A DNA stretch of 64,000 nt from Mercurialis annua (Eukaryota > Streptophyta > Magnoliopsida > Malpighiales > Euphorbiaceae). A program made the position numbers and the translations under genes. This document shows, piece after piece, positions 22,445-34,942 of the stretch (position 1 is the first letter of the stretch; each line of letters begins with the position of its first letter). The notes under the pieces are model-generated. The model was not told the DNA's origin. It saw only the letters and a program-made list of their open reading frames with translations, and searched no databases. The stretch is from the NCBI RefSeq assembly GCF_937616625.2, contig NC_065574.1, positions 5,704,001 to 5,768,000 on the forward strand, written 5' to 3'.

Positions 22445-22453
22445 TTTTTTTTT
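22445..22453 (+). terminator. Pol III terminator of tRNA-Gly/snoRNA unit 1
   Basis: A T-run directly follows the snoRNA closing stem. It is the first run of four or more T after the tRNA. Confidence 0.65.
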
Positions 22454-24149
22454 TGTTTCAAAAGAAAAATCTAAATTTTCAAAGTGCAAATGCATTATGT
22501 ACCAATGGATTTGTTTCATCTTAATTAATATTGTTATTTAAATATAATATATTATAAAACAAACGATAAATTTGGTGAGGGAACTCTTGATGGAGTCCGA
22601 CCACCTGGGTAAATTCTCAGGAAGGCTAGTCTTGATGTAGTGTCCTCCTCCTTCTTAATACGGATTTTTAGCAATTCTTCCATAAATGCTTCCAACAAAT
22701 CCTAATAAGTTAATAATGGGTATGTTTTAAATTTTAATCTAATTGAAGATTTTGGTCATATGTCAAATGGGAAGTTTTGTACCATTTCTTTAGAGAAATT
22801 CTTAGATAGACTTAGTCCACCACGTCATCCGTGAACTAAGCCTATCACATAATGACACGTCACTAAAATAATGGCAATTTTGTAATATTATTATTCAATT
22901 GTGTAAATAAGTAATAAACGAATTTACAAGATTGACATCATTTTAATGACATGTCATTATGTTATAGGCTTAGTCCACGGATGACGTGGTGGACTGAGTT
23001 TACCTAAAAATCTCTCCATTTCTCCCATGCATATGAAAACAACTTTCTTTAGGATAATTATTCAACTTCAATTACTTTCCATTTCTCTATATTTCAAATA
23101 AATTATTAATATTTTTAAGTAGTTATAATATTACAGTGTCAATTTTTTGTTGATCTTGTGGTTATATTTTATTAATTTACGGTTGATATTTTATTAATTT
23201 TATCATCAATAAAGAAGAAGATATTGTACGTAATATAAACTAAAAACAATTAAAATTAAATTGAAACTAAATAATAATATGTTAATTTTTTTATTAATCT
23301 TAATTTGATATTGTGTTGATTTTTGGTTGATTTTAGTATTAGTGAATAAGACAAATAATAATATTAAATTATTATAATGTTGTATTGTTAATATTGTGTT
23401 GATTTTTAGTTGATATTTTGTTGATTTTAGTATTGGTGAAAAAGACAATAATGATATTAAATTATTGTAATGTTACAATATTGATATTGAATATTGTGTT
23501 GATATTATGTCGATATTTGATTAATTTTAATATTAGCAATGATCACATTGTACGTGAAATAAATTAAATTGAAACAACATAGAAAAAGTAAAAATTAGTA
23601 TAAAAAATATTTAAAAATTAATATTATCCACTTTATTAAATGTTGTTGATAGTGTATTGATTTTAAAACTGACGTAAAATATCAACAGTTAAAAAAATTA
23701 AAAATTAAAAAAATTTAAATTTAAATATGTAATAAATATTATAAGTGTAGAATTATAATAGTAAAAAAAATTAAAAAAAATTAAAAAATATTGAAAAATG
23801 AAAGTCAGTATAGAAAATAAAATTCTTTTGAAAAATAGAATAAAAAAAAAATTCATATAAAAAACTTTTTATTGCTGAAAAAGACATCATTTTTAAGGCG
23901 CTATATTTAGTTTGACTCGATCAAAATGTCAAAGACTTCAGTTTTTGTTTTTGTTTTGAAGAGGTAAGGCTTCAGTTTTTATTTGAAGTCAAATTATCTG
24001 TCTTATTCATCTGATAATTCTCTTCAATTCTGCGTAGATTCAAGGAAGCTTCTCTGATTTCTTGATAATGTCTTAAGTAAACCATATTTAATTAGACATA
24101 ATGGCGAATCATCGGTTATTTGCAAATTCTGACATTTCTAAGCTGAAAG
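22454..24149. other. Spacer between the two GLR/tRNA units
   Basis: Contains a MITE (22790-23015, listed). From 23100 to 23830 there is very AT-rich degenerate repeat built of TTGATATT/GTTGATTTT-like words. The promoter region of GLR B (from about 24000) follows and matches that of GLR A. Confidence 0.4.
22790..23015. mobile_element. MITE with 8-bp candidate TSD
   Basis: The long inverted arms contain AGTCCACCACGTCATCCGTG on the left and its near-complement around 22970-23000. The flanks share CCATTTCT (22782-22789 and 23016-23023). Length is 226 bp with no ORF. An 8-bp duplication would fit a hAT-type MITE. Confidence 0.72.
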
Positions 24150-27100
24150 ATGAAAACAAAAACCGTCTCTTTCATTTTCTTGCTTTGGACGACATTATTA
24201 TTCGTAGAAATGGCGACGGAGCAGACAATTCCGGTGAACATGGGATTGGTTCTTGACATGGATGATTGGGCTGGCAAAATTGCATTGAGCTGCATCAATT
24301 TGTCCCTTTCGGATTTGTATGCCATTCGTTCTGCTTATTACAAAACCAGGCTCATCATTCAACCCAGAAACTCCAAATCACAAGTTGTTGGCGCCGCTGC
24401 ATCAGGTAATTTATTATCTACACTGCTATTTATTACTCAAAAATCAATTAGATAGCACGGACACAACGCGAAATGGTGTTATTTTAAGGTTTTCTATGTA
24501 TAAATTAAGTTTGGTGTTCGAAATGTCAAGTGTCGTACACGTGACCGGAACAGGGAAGTGTCCGTGCTACCTAGTCAATAACTCTCTTTATTATTTTTTA
24601 TCATGATATTTACCATGATTAAGTTGTGGATAGAAGCTATGAATTACATGATATTTACCTGATTTTCACTATCTTGCTGTTCTAATTTCTCCCAAAATAG
24701 TCTAAATTTTAGTATAAGTCAATATTAGTCTGATATTACAAATTTTCTTTCCTTAGCAAATTACTTATATAAGTCAGATATCCTATCTAAACTTTGGATG
24801 TTAAAACTTTAATTATGTCCCTCTTGCTTGGTTTTATGTTGATTTTTACTGGTTGTCAATCCACTTGAAGGATTAATGAGTAATTACTTTATATAGAAAA
24901 AATATGATTTCAGCAATTTGTGATCGTGTTTATCTTATGTGAACATAGCAATAGATTTGATAAAAAATATGGAAGTGCAAGCAATAGTAGGTCCAACAAC
25001 ATCAATGCAGACAGATTTTGTTGTTCATCTTGGAGAAAAAGCTCAGGTGCCGATTATATCATTTTCTGCGTCTAGTACTTCAATTCACAGTCCATACTTT
25101 TTCCGAGCGACAGTAAAAGACTCCTACCAAGCTCAAGCCATTAGTGACATAATTCAAGCATTTGGATGGAAGGCAGCAGTGCCTATCTATGCCGACGATG
25201 TATTTGGAGAGGGAATTATCCCCCATTTAACTAATTCTTTGCAAGAATCCGGCATTCGCATTCCGTACTGGAGTGCTATTTCCCCATCGGCCAATGACCA
25301 TCAAATTCTTAAAGAGCTTTACAATTTAATGTCTAAGCAATTTACAGTTTTCATAGTGCACATGTTTCCTACCTTAGGGTCTCGGGTTCTGACCAAAGCT
25401 AAGGAAATTGGAATGTTGAGTGCAGGAAATGTTTGGATTTTAACTGACAGTATGACAGATGCGATGAGTTCATCAGATCCTTCTGTTATTGGCTCAATGC
25501 AAGGGGTGTTAGGTATCAAACCTTATATTCCGAAATCAGAAGAGATGGAAAATTTTCGAGTTCGATGGAAAAAAAAGTTTCTTCAGGATAATCCTGACGC
25601 CATTGATGCTGAGTTGAGCGTAAACGGACTGTTGGCATATGATGCTGTAACTGCTTTGGCAATGGCAGTTGAGAATGCAGGGGCGATAAATTTAGGTTAT
25701 AGAACGGAAAATGTTTCCAGAAACTCAACAGGAGATCTTGAAAGTTTGGGTTTTTTTCGAAACGGTCCAAAACTTGTTCAGGCTTTGTCAAATATTAGTT
25801 TCCAAGGCCTTACAGGAAAGTTCCACTTTGTTGACGGGCAGTTGGAGTCGTCATTGCTGTGTTTCCAAGTGGTTAATGTGAATGGTGATGGAGCAAGAGG
25901 AGTTGGATTTTGGACAGCACAAAAAGGACTTGCCAGAAGTTTAGATTCTTTAAATATTTCAGTGCACCTGTTTCTAAACCGGACCTTGCTCATATTATAT
26001 GGCCGGGTGACTCAATTTCTGTTCCCAAGGGTTGGGACGTTGCACCAAACCGAAAAAAATTGCGAGTAGGAGTGCCAGTAAAGGAAGGTTTTCGTGAATT
26101 TTTGCATTGGGCGAGGATTCCTGATACCAACACCTTCACATTCACAGGATTCTGCATAGAGCTTTTTGAAGCTGCGTTGAACCTATTGCCATATAATTTG
26201 CCTATTGAATATATCCCGGTTAACATCTATAATGGAAGTGGTAGGGCTTATGACGATTTGGTTTATCAAGTGTACCTAAGGGTAAAATCCAGTTATTCTT
26301 ATTCACTATTGATTAATTTGATTGATAGTAGAGATGTTCACTCCCTAAATTTATGCCTTTTCAGGAATATTATTACCTCATTCATTTTAGAAATTGTCTA
26401 CTCTTTGGCAGGCATTTGATGCTGCAGTCGGAGACATTAGCATTTTATCCAGCAGGTCGTATTACGTAGAATATACTTTGCCTTATCTAGAAGAAGGTGG
26501 GTTTTCAATGATCGTTCCAATGGAAGACCATAACAGTAGGAAAACATGGGTTTTCTTGAAGCCTTTGACATGGGGGGTTTGGGTGACAAGCATTTGTTTC
26601 TTCATCTTCATCGGATTCGTAATCTGGGTTCTTGAACATAGAGTAAATGAGGATCTTCAAGGAACTACTTCCCATCAAATTAGCATTAGCTTCTGGTTTT
26701 CTTTCTCAGCCATGGTCTTATCAAGCTGTAATATTCCTTCATCCTTTTCAGCTTTTTTTGTTTTTACGCTTCTGGTGATAAAATCACAGCGAACATTTCT
26801 GTATGATTTTTGCTGCTAATGCTGCAGGGGAGAATGTGATGAGCAATTTGGCAAGAATGGTAGTAATTATATGGTGTTTTGTTGGACTAGTTCTCACGCA
26901 AAGTTATGCTGCTGCCTTATCGAGCTTTCTAACTGTTCGGCAGCTTCAGCCTACCGTTAACAATCTAAATGAACTCATTTACAGGAGAGATAACGTGGGC
27001 TACCAGCGAGGTTCTTTCATTTTTGGACTACTAAAAAGCTTGGGATTTAGTGGGTCTCAACTTGTACCGTATGGTTCTGCCGAAGAATGCGATCAACTTC

Positions 27101-27768
27101 TTTCTAAAGGAAGTAAGTATGGCGGTATCGCTGCTGCTTTTGATGAAGCGGCATATATCAACATCATTCAAACACAAACATGTCCAAAATATACGGTGGT
27201 TGAACCCAGATTGGATTCTCAACAGTTCATATCCAGCGTGTTTGGTTTTGTAAGTTCCTTTATTCATTTGTATATTATCTTCTTTTTCTTTATCTAGCAT
27301 AGTTTCAAATTCCATGGCGACTCATGATTTTTCATGTGTGTGGGTCTCTCGTTGCGAGTTTCAGGTCTTCCCTAAAGGATCCGTTCTGTCATCTGACATA
27401 TCAATGGCAATTCTAAAACTGAAGGAGAGCAATAAAATTAAGGAACTCGAAAATAAATGGTTTGTAACAAGAACCAATTGTACAGTTGGTAGTGAACCAA
27501 TTTCCAGTAGACTTGGTCTTGATAGTTTCAGTGGCCTGTTCTTGATTGCTGGAATTGCTTTAGTTCTAGTGCTTCTGACATACGTAGGGATGATTGCTTA
27601 TGAGAGGAGAGACGTTTTTTGATGAATCCAAGTGTCTCAATGCGGAGTAGAATTCTTGATGTGTTAAAGATGTTGAAGAAGCATTCGACGAAATCACAAA
27701 ATGCTTCAAGCCAATCGTTCCCAGGAGATAAAAGTGGAGAACAAGGGCTGCAATCAGGTTCTGCATAA
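24150..27768 (+). pseudogene. Glutamate receptor-like channel B (GLR2-type) with two frameshifts
   Basis: Tandem duplicate of GLR A. Exons are 24150-24405, 24949-26281, 26412-26727, 26828-27249 and 27365-27768, all with canonical GT-AG, including the exon 3 acceptor GGCAG|GCA that copy A has lost. Domains are as in A: signal peptide, ANF domain, S1 LRVGVPVKEGFREF, M1, pore loop, M3 with SYAAALSSF, S2 and M4. Compared with A there is a 1-bp deletion near 25962, before the S1 domain, leading to stop 26067-26069. A second 1-bp deletion in a T-run (27614-27620) gives TGA 27620-27622 just after M4 and cuts the cytosolic tail by about 48 residues. The sequence beyond each lesion stays open in the shifted frame, so the lesions are recent or are sequencing errors. 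Confidence 0.85.
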
Positions 27769-28437
27769 TATACGAATACAAGACCGAATGTGAAAACTCA
27801 TTAAGGGCGGTTTATCAAATATCCAAATCAAGTAAGACCCGCAACATCTACTGAGAAAAGGCAAGCGAATTCTTGATTTCTAAATTTAGTATGTTTATAT
27901 CTGTAAATAATGAACATAAGTACTTCTATAGGATTATCATAATTTTGATTGATTGTACAGTTTATGCAGATTGGTCTTAATAGATAATGCTGCTGCTATA
28001 TAAAGCCACATGCAACATTAGATGAAAATCTTTCAATTAATGTAAATTTCTTACCTAAATGAATAGTGTGGAGGTCTCATTGGCAATCTCCATTTAGCTA
28101 ATAAAATATTTGAGCACGAGGTGAAAAGGGCATGCGTGCTTGTTTGTTCGCGTTTCAAGCTTAATGAGCATTTGCGTGTTGTAATATTGTGTTACGGAGC
28201 TTCACCTTTTCGGCTGATTGGTTATTTGATAGAATTTCTCTATTCCATTTACATTTTTTTTAATAAAAGTATATATAGAGTGTGAGAGGAAACAAACACT
28301 GGTTGATTGTATTACAAGGAAATTAATTTCTTCTTACATATCACACTTTTGTTCCTTTTTGGATATTTATGCATGCTTCACTGAAAAAAAAATTGGATTT
28401 TCGGCAAGGTTAATTATATAAAACTTGTATTCAAACA

Positions 28438-28508
28438 GCACCAGTGGTCTAGTGGTAGAATAGTACCCTGCCACGGTACAGACCCGGGTTCGATTCCCGG
28501 CTGGTGCA
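28438..28508 (+). tRNA. tRNA-Gly (anticodon GCC), copy 2
   Basis: Its 71 nt are identical to copy 1, with anticodon GCC and intact A and B boxes. It sits in the same position relative to GLR B as copy 1 does to GLR A, so it was copied with the GLR unit. A minus-strand ORF through it (28414-28674) is the usual spurious reading of a tRNA gene. Confidence 0.97.
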
Positions 28509-28513
28509 TGTTT

Positions 28514-28601
28514 GAGCTATGAGGAAGTTTGTGCTTCTTGTGGTAGTTGGGTCTATCACCTATCGTCTTAATATTGGCGAAATAGCAGTACATCTGAGCT
28601 C
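28514..28601 (+). ncRNA. C/D-box snoRNA-like unit downstream of tRNA-Gly (snoR43-type dicistron), copy 2
   Basis: Starts 5 nt after the tRNA. Stem GAGC (28514-28517)/GCTC (28598-28601), C box TATGAGGA and D box CTGA (28594-28597) are all retained, although the interior differs from copy 1 by several substitutions and small deletions. A T-run follows at once. The boxes and closing stem are kept while internal and spacer bases differ. Confidence 0.75.
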
Positions 28602-28610
28602 TTTTTTTTT
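28602..28610 (+). terminator. Pol III terminator of tRNA-Gly/snoRNA unit 2
   Basis: A T-run immediately follows the snoRNA closing stem, as in unit 1. Confidence 0.65.
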
Positions 28611-30277
28611 CTTCTTTTTTCAAAGTGCCAATATATTGATGAATTTTTTTAATCTTAATTTTATATTTATGCAAATACTAGTTGTTTTTTAATTATTTTG
28701 TTATTTAATTATAATATAAAACTAAATATTAAGTGCAGTTTTAAGTAATAAATTATTAATTTTTATTATTTCATATATTTTTCAATTCTAAAAAAATTAG
28801 AGTTGTAGTCTCATAATAATAATTAAAAATAAAATATAAACAGATATGTATTAATAAAATAAAGGATCTAGAATATGGATTGTCAAATATAGAACATATA
28901 ATAAATTATACAGCTAAGCAAATGAAATAGTATATAATGAAAAAATGATACTACATGAGAGAATAGCAATAATTACTACTATTATTATCTAATACTCTCT
29001 CCGGTCCATAATATTTGTCACATTTTTTTAACACAAGAATTGAAAAAACAATTAATATGTCTTAATTTATAAACATTTTTACTAAATTAACCCTAAATTA
29101 AAATTTGTTTACATTTCTGTTTACAATTTTTATTTGTTTATATTATTCTTTCAATGAATTAATGAGGAGTAAATATGAAAAAATGACAATTAATATTTTT
29201 GTGATATTCTAAAGTGGCAAATATTAATATTATAGACCAAAAATAAAATTCAAATGCGATAAATATTATGAACCGAAAGGATAACCTTTTTAAAGATAAA
29301 ATGATATTATGTGAGTAATTATTTTTTTCGTTCATGTAATTTTTTTTAGGAATCACTCATATAATTTTTTATGCTTCTATTTACTAATATTGGCAAGTTC
29401 TACCAAAAATAAACTAAAATTATCATGCCATTTAATATGAATGATTATTTAATTTTTATAATAAATACTATATTATTTACTTATCAATATAGAATAAATT
29501 AAAATAATTTTACCCAATAGTAAAACAGACTAAAATAAAAACAATCGCAAAGAAAGATAATATCTTTTATAATTTTATGAACGATGAATAAAGTAAATTA
29601 TTTATTAAACCATTTCATTATTCGGTACAAAAATCCCTTCTAACTAATCCATTAAAACAAATTAGTGTTTTAAAAATTGAAGACGCCACCGTTTTTCAGT
29701 TCAACTGGTTAAGTAAATTGCAATTTAAAGTTTAATCAGTTGAACCGTCAGTTCAACCGTCTATTCAATCTTGGCGAATTGAATTTCTAAATTTTAGTAA
29801 TAGTTGGATGAGATTGTTAATTGATTCTCAATCTCAACCAGTTTACCTAGTCGGTCCGATCCGCATTTTTAATCACTGCAGCAAATCGATTATCATCAGA
29901 ACTTGTCTAATCATAGTATATTTTGTTCTAAACTTTTCATAAATTAATTCTAATAATGTTGGACGGTGATGAAAGCATTTGCATTAAATATTAGGGATAA
30001 TTAACAATGTAAGTCAATAATTGGCTCCTGTAATGTAAGATCACGTTTTAATACATTAAATTAAATGATTCCGATATGCCACTAATCTTTAATTGAATAA
30101 TTATACTACTAGTATAATATATAAAAAAAATATCGGTCCGGTTCGGTTCGCTATGGTTCTGAAAATACTGGGTTGAGTAACAGTATATCCATAGTATATA
30201 TATTGAATAAATTCCGCTAGTCATTTTCCTGATTATTTTCCTCAGAAAAGCAACACAAAATATCCAATCCAATCATT
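28611..30277. other. Spacer before FAD synthetase gene
   Basis: Contains a Stowaway-like MITE (28995-29281, listed), a degenerate AACCGG/GGTTCA repeat at about 29660-29890, and the presumed promoter of the FAD synthetase gene. No other gene seen. Confidence 0.4.
28995..29281. mobile_element. Stowaway-like (Tc1/mariner) MITE
   Basis: The left end CTCTCTCCGGTCCATAAT and the complement of the right end (ATTATGAACCGAAAGGA) form the CTCCCTCCGTYCC-type inverted repeat of Stowaway elements. TA dinucleotides flank it (28993-28994 and 29282-29283). Its length is 287 bp. A related copy is at 51189-51469 and a truncated end near 54310-54334. Confidence 0.75.
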
Positions 30278-32335
30278 ATGTTGGGTGGTGGTTCTCGTAT
30301 TTCACTGCACTTGCGTGAGTGTAGCCACCTCCACCTCCTCCACCACTACCAGCACCACCACCACCACAGCTTCAATTTAGCCCCCTCCACCACCGCAATC
30401 TCCTCCCCCCACAACCGTCATCAGCTGCAGAGAATGGTGTCTTACACTAGCATCCAATCCAAATCCGCCGGTGAAATACCCATCATGTCATCCGATTGTT
30501 TCAGGTCATAATTCTGTTTTTTCTTGCAATTAGCTTTGTTTTTTATTATGTGGGTAGGTAGTAGGTTTGTGTAATTCGATTAATTCGTGGCTAATAATGG
30601 TTGCCATGTTTGATGAAGTGGCTGATTACTTTTCTTTGTGCAAAAGCCAACATGAAGATGATGATCATCAGCTTCCCCCTCAAGAATTCTCCCCTGTTGC
30701 AGGTTTTCTTCTTAATTATGTTCCTGTAATTGAGTTTAAGTATCCTAAAATGTACAATTCAGATCTTGGAATTAGAGTTTAGTGTTTTAAATTATTGGTT
30801 TCTTGTCGGTTCGTTGTTCTTTTCGGTGTTTTGAGACTTACGAGTTGAGAGGTTCTATGTTCTGTTGGAGGCTTTTTGAATTCTTAGTGTTGTTTGTTTG
30901 ATTGACATTGTTGCAGGAGGAATAGTGGCTCTTGGAAAGTTTGATGCTCTTCATATAGGTCATCGAGAACTTGCGATCCAGGCTTCGAAAGTTGGAACTC
31001 CGTATATTTTATCTTTTGTGGGCATGGCGGAGGTACTCGGATGGGAGTCGAGGTATGGAAACTTTTCTAGATTTTAGATTCTTTGCGGTTCTCCGGTTTT
31101 ATATGGAAAGATATTCTCTTTAGTTCTCTATTTGTTCCTTTTCACATTGGTTTGCTCTAGAGCTGGTTTGCTCTAGAGCAGGTTTGCTGTTACAAAAGAT
31201 GGGAATGGAATAGGATCCTCATTTTATTTTTTTGGGAATGTTTCGACTTTTAGTGAAAATACCACATTTTTATTTATTTTAGTCCTAGGAAAATGACTGA
31301 AATTTATTTAATGATGTTGACATGAAATATTCTTAGTTTAGAATTTCATTTCCACTTGGATTCCAATTCCTCGTGTTATCAAACATGTCGTTGGAGTTTA
31401 AGATGCTTATCTCTTGTTTTCATACCTTTTGGAGTATAGCTGCTATTTCTATAAAATACTGAAAATAGTAGTATTGTGATAGTTGCCTTGGTAGAACCCT
31501 ACTGATGAATTATAACTAGAAACAACATTCTGCAAACTGCCTTTGATTTTTCTGTGCAGGCCACCAGTAGTTGCCAAATGCGATCGGCATAGGGTTCTTG
31601 CCTCTTGGGCCCAATATTGTGGTAATGTAACTCCATCGGAGTTCCAAGTTGAATTTTCTAGTGTTCGGCATCTCAGCCCACAGCAATTTGTTGAGAAGTT
31701 GTCCAAAGAGCTCAAAGTATGTGGAGTGGTTGCAGGTAAGCTAGCAACGCATCTTAGTTTTCCTTTTCTAGTATAAATGACTACAAGGAACCTTATTCAA
31801 TTGAAGCCATTTGGTAACTGCATCAGGAGAAAACTATCGGTTTGGTTATAAAGCTGCGGGTGATGCTTCGGATCTGGTGACGCTGTGTGAGGAATATGGT
31901 TTGGAGGCTTACATTATAAATGCTGTTATGGACAAGAAGCAAGATCTTCGAAACATGGATTTGACAGATATAAAGAATAAAGGACAAGTATCATCAACCC
32001 GTATTCGTCAAGTTTTAGCTGTAGGTGATATGAAGTACGTGTCAGAACTTCTAGGACGTAGACATCGGCTTATGCTGAAGCTAAAAGGCCATAAAGTAGT
32101 GACTACCAGTAGCAATCAACAGAGGTTTTCGGCTCCCAGGTCATGTTTCCTGAATCTACCACCAAAGACTGGTTTCTATAAGAACTGTTCTCTTTTTTTA
32201 GGCAATGAGAACCCACTGACATGTAGCGTAGTTATTGACTCGACATATATCCATTTAGAAATGGACGGTTTAGATATCAGTAGTTACATTGGATCTCCAG
32301 ATTTTCAGCTCGTCGGCGTTGAATTTGGCGATTGA
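30278..32335 (+). CDS. RIBF1: FAD synthetase, chloroplastic (RIBF1/RIBF2-like)
   Basis: Five exons: 30278-30504, 30647-30702, 30917-31052, 31560-31735 and 31827-32335. They are in phase and give 367 aa. It transfers AMP from ATP to FMN to make FAD in the plastid. The first 70 or so residues are rich in H, S, T and basic residues with few acids, fitting a transit peptide (with a run of five H). The nucleotidyltransferase core shows [10 protein letters not shown] with the HIGH motif at 107-110 and the SSTR motif at 254-257. PFAM-like FAD_syn order is kept, and the plant-specific C-terminal part ends VGVEFGD. Unlike bacterial RibF, plant RIBF lacks a riboflavin kinase domain, and none is seen. 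The exon 2 acceptor (AAAAG|CC) was chosen because it gives CFSQHEDD in frame. It converges with CITRX. Confidence 0.9.
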
Positions 32336-32984
32336 GGAATTCGTTGTACTTATTTGGCTCTTAATTTCTTTCATTTTAATAAAACCAATTCTTAGATGAG
32401 AAGTTTCATCTATTTATATCTTGGAAGATGTTGTGTGTACACTTCATAAGTGACTCTTTGTAGTCTATCAAATGAAATATATTGTATGTGTTACTTGGAA
32501 ATCTAATGGTCTTTCTTCACTGATTGTATGAACTGTTTTGTTTTAGATATGCAAGTGTTTATGGACCAAATCTTTGTCTGTAGGCTCTATAATGCTGACA
32601 TGAGTTACCAATCTTTTGCTTGCCATTTTTAACAGTCTCTTGGTAATTTTTCAATCATATGTTATGTTAGCATTTGGTCCTTAATTTCAATAAATTTTCT
32701 TGTTGGTCATGATGTTCAACATATTATTAATTTTATTTGCGCTCTGAGTTAGGATGTTAATTAGATCGTAATAAATTTGATTGTCGAAAATCATTCGATA
32801 CGAATAAACTTTTCTCACTACAACTGAAAACTTTTAAAAAGAATCCATCTACAACAATTATACAACAAACTATATGAATCAGAGGTTTGGGCAAAAACAA
32901 ATCTACATGGATCACCAAGAGCCTCAATTTGATCGGAAAATAGCACATCTGATCATGGGGCAACAAAAATCTCTTACTTCACCG
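32336..32984. other. Convergent 3' spacer, FAD synthetase / CITRX
   Basis: AT-rich 3' UTR sequence of two convergent genes with AATAAA-like motifs on the plus strand (near 32378, 32688). No further gene. Confidence 0.5.
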
Positions 32985-34660
32985 TCACATATCTTTATCA
33001 AGGATGTCGCGCATCATCTGTATCGGAATGAGCCCTTCAGTTCGAATTGCATCCTTGTTTGGATCCGGACTGATGAAATACAATGTTGGCAAGCCTCGGA
33101 CCTGAAAGGCATAAATTTTTATATATTAAAATACTTGACTAATTCATCAGTAGTAATTGAATTTGAAACATAACTTCAGCACATTATTGAACTGAAAGCC
33201 GCGTAATTTTAGGGGGAATCCATGAGAAAGAATTTTAAGATGCAGCAAAGACTTAACTTGCCGAAAATAAATTAAAAAGATAACATATTAAAAGAGTACC
33301 TGCATGTCACGAGCAAACTCGTATTCATCATCAGTATCAACCTTCACAATCACCGCATTGCTCTCATATTCAACTGCAAGCTAAAGTGTATTTAACTCCA
33401 GTTATGAGAAGTCCATAAATTTAATCAAGCCAATGTCCACATCAGAAAATAAAATTAAAAATTGTTAGCACTTTGCAAATGTTTACTAAAGATACTAATT
33501 ACATAAGAGTATATTTACTGACAGTCTCAGCCTCATTGATGTAATATTTTGTGCACTTTATCGAGTAACATAAACACTTCACAGTTGTGAATAATATATG
33601 TAATTAACCTATAAGCAGCAATGATCTTAATACCAAGAGCTATGTTTCATTCAGCCAAAAAAAGCAGGAAAAAGTTTTAACTATTTGCGCAACAAATGAA
33701 AACCTTGATTACCAACTTACCAATCTGGCGAAACTATATCGACCAAATTTAGAAGAGCTCCACAAAAAGCAATAAGAAATATTCTCCTTATTTAAAAAGA
33801 GTGAAACAGCAGCAATGAAGCAAATGCACTTAAGCCATCTGGGTAACCTATAAAATTTCTACAGCCGCAACTACGATAATCATGCAGTGTTTTAATGTAA
33901 CCAAACATACCATATGGCACACATATACCGCGAGCCACATCTAGTTTATTAAGCATCATCACATTTGTTTTCTAATGCTATTATCACAGCCTACAATTTG
34001 TCATGTCAAGTAAAGAAGACAACCAATTGCAATAATGATTGAAATTCCCTATCAATATCCTAACAGAAAGATATTAAAAAATTAAGCAAGAATGAAATTG
34101 ACAATAAATTGCATACCATTTCAAGTTCTTGAGCCATCAAAATACAAGGTCCACACCAAGTTGCATAGAAATCAATAATAATGGGTACATTTCTTTCTCC
34201 CCTGACCAATTCCTGTATTTCCTCTGCTGATTTCTTTTTCTGCAAACTCAAAACAATCAATCAGAATTCCAAAATTCAAAAATCTAAAAACTAAAAAAAA
34301 AAATCATTTCAACTCCATTTTCCCAATTTCACAAATTAAAACCCAATTCCTCACATTCCTAGATTTTCTCAAAAACCCACAAAATTTCAGACATTTTCTC
34401 AAATACCCAGAAAATTTGATAAGCGAAAACCAAGAACCGCGCACCACAAGATAGTCTTCTCTAATATATTTTCCATTCGGGGGTCTGCAAATTTGTCTTC
34501 TTGGGTTAGTGTTGGAGAACAGAGAGGTGTTGTGTTGGTGGGTTTTTAAGGAAGATAAAGGAAACGAAAGGGAATTTGAAAATGGAGAATTGGGAGGTAA
34601 AATTGATGAGAAAGATGTTATCTTTATGGAAGGCAAGTGAGCTTGAAGATGAATAGCCAT
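32985..34660 (-). CDS. CITRX: Thioredoxin-like CITRX / thioredoxin z, chloroplastic
   Basis: Four exons on the minus strand: 34445-34660, 34117-34239, 33300-33380 and 32985-33101, all phase 0 with GT-AG borders, giving 178 aa. The N-terminal 60 or so residues are S/N/P-rich with few acids, a likely plastid transit peptide. The thioredoxin fold follows: IIIDFYATWCGPC with the redox pair C101 and C104, KVDTDDEYEFARDM, the cis-proline loop VRGLPTLYFI, and the C-terminal RTEGLIPIQMMRDIL. These segments are characteristic of CITRX/TRX z. In family knowledge it is a subunit of the plastid RNA polymerase complex that interacts with fructokinase-like proteins and is needed for plastid transcription; tomato CITRX was found as a partner of Cf-9. 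Promoter region upstream of 34660. Confidence 0.93.
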
Positions 34661-34942
34661 TTTTGCAGAATCTGATAGTGAGCAAAAAATGAGGTTTTCT
34701 GAGGGGTTTTAGAACAGTTTTTGCAGATATGGAGAATTTGGGTGTGTTTGGATACGTGAGATTAAAAACGTTATTCCAGGATTGTCTTTTGCTTAATCTT
34801 TTAAAAACCAGACCGATGACTGACCCGATAGAGCCATCAGTTTCTGGTCCAACGGGTTGAACCGGTTCAGCAGCTATTGCAGAGGGAAAATAATTTTAAA
34901 CTATATAAGACCAAATCCTATCCATCAGTATCTTAGTATAAA

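Noticed and set aside
22454..23830. Possible centromeric or satellite repeat in the GLR spacer
   Set aside because: The TTGATATT-like words are irregular with no fixed period, so this is ordinary AT-rich degenerate sequence plus one MITE.
28414..28674. 86-codon minus-strand ORF containing a PGIEPGS-like segment
   Set aside because: It is the reverse reading of a tRNA-Gly gene, a well-known source of false proteins.
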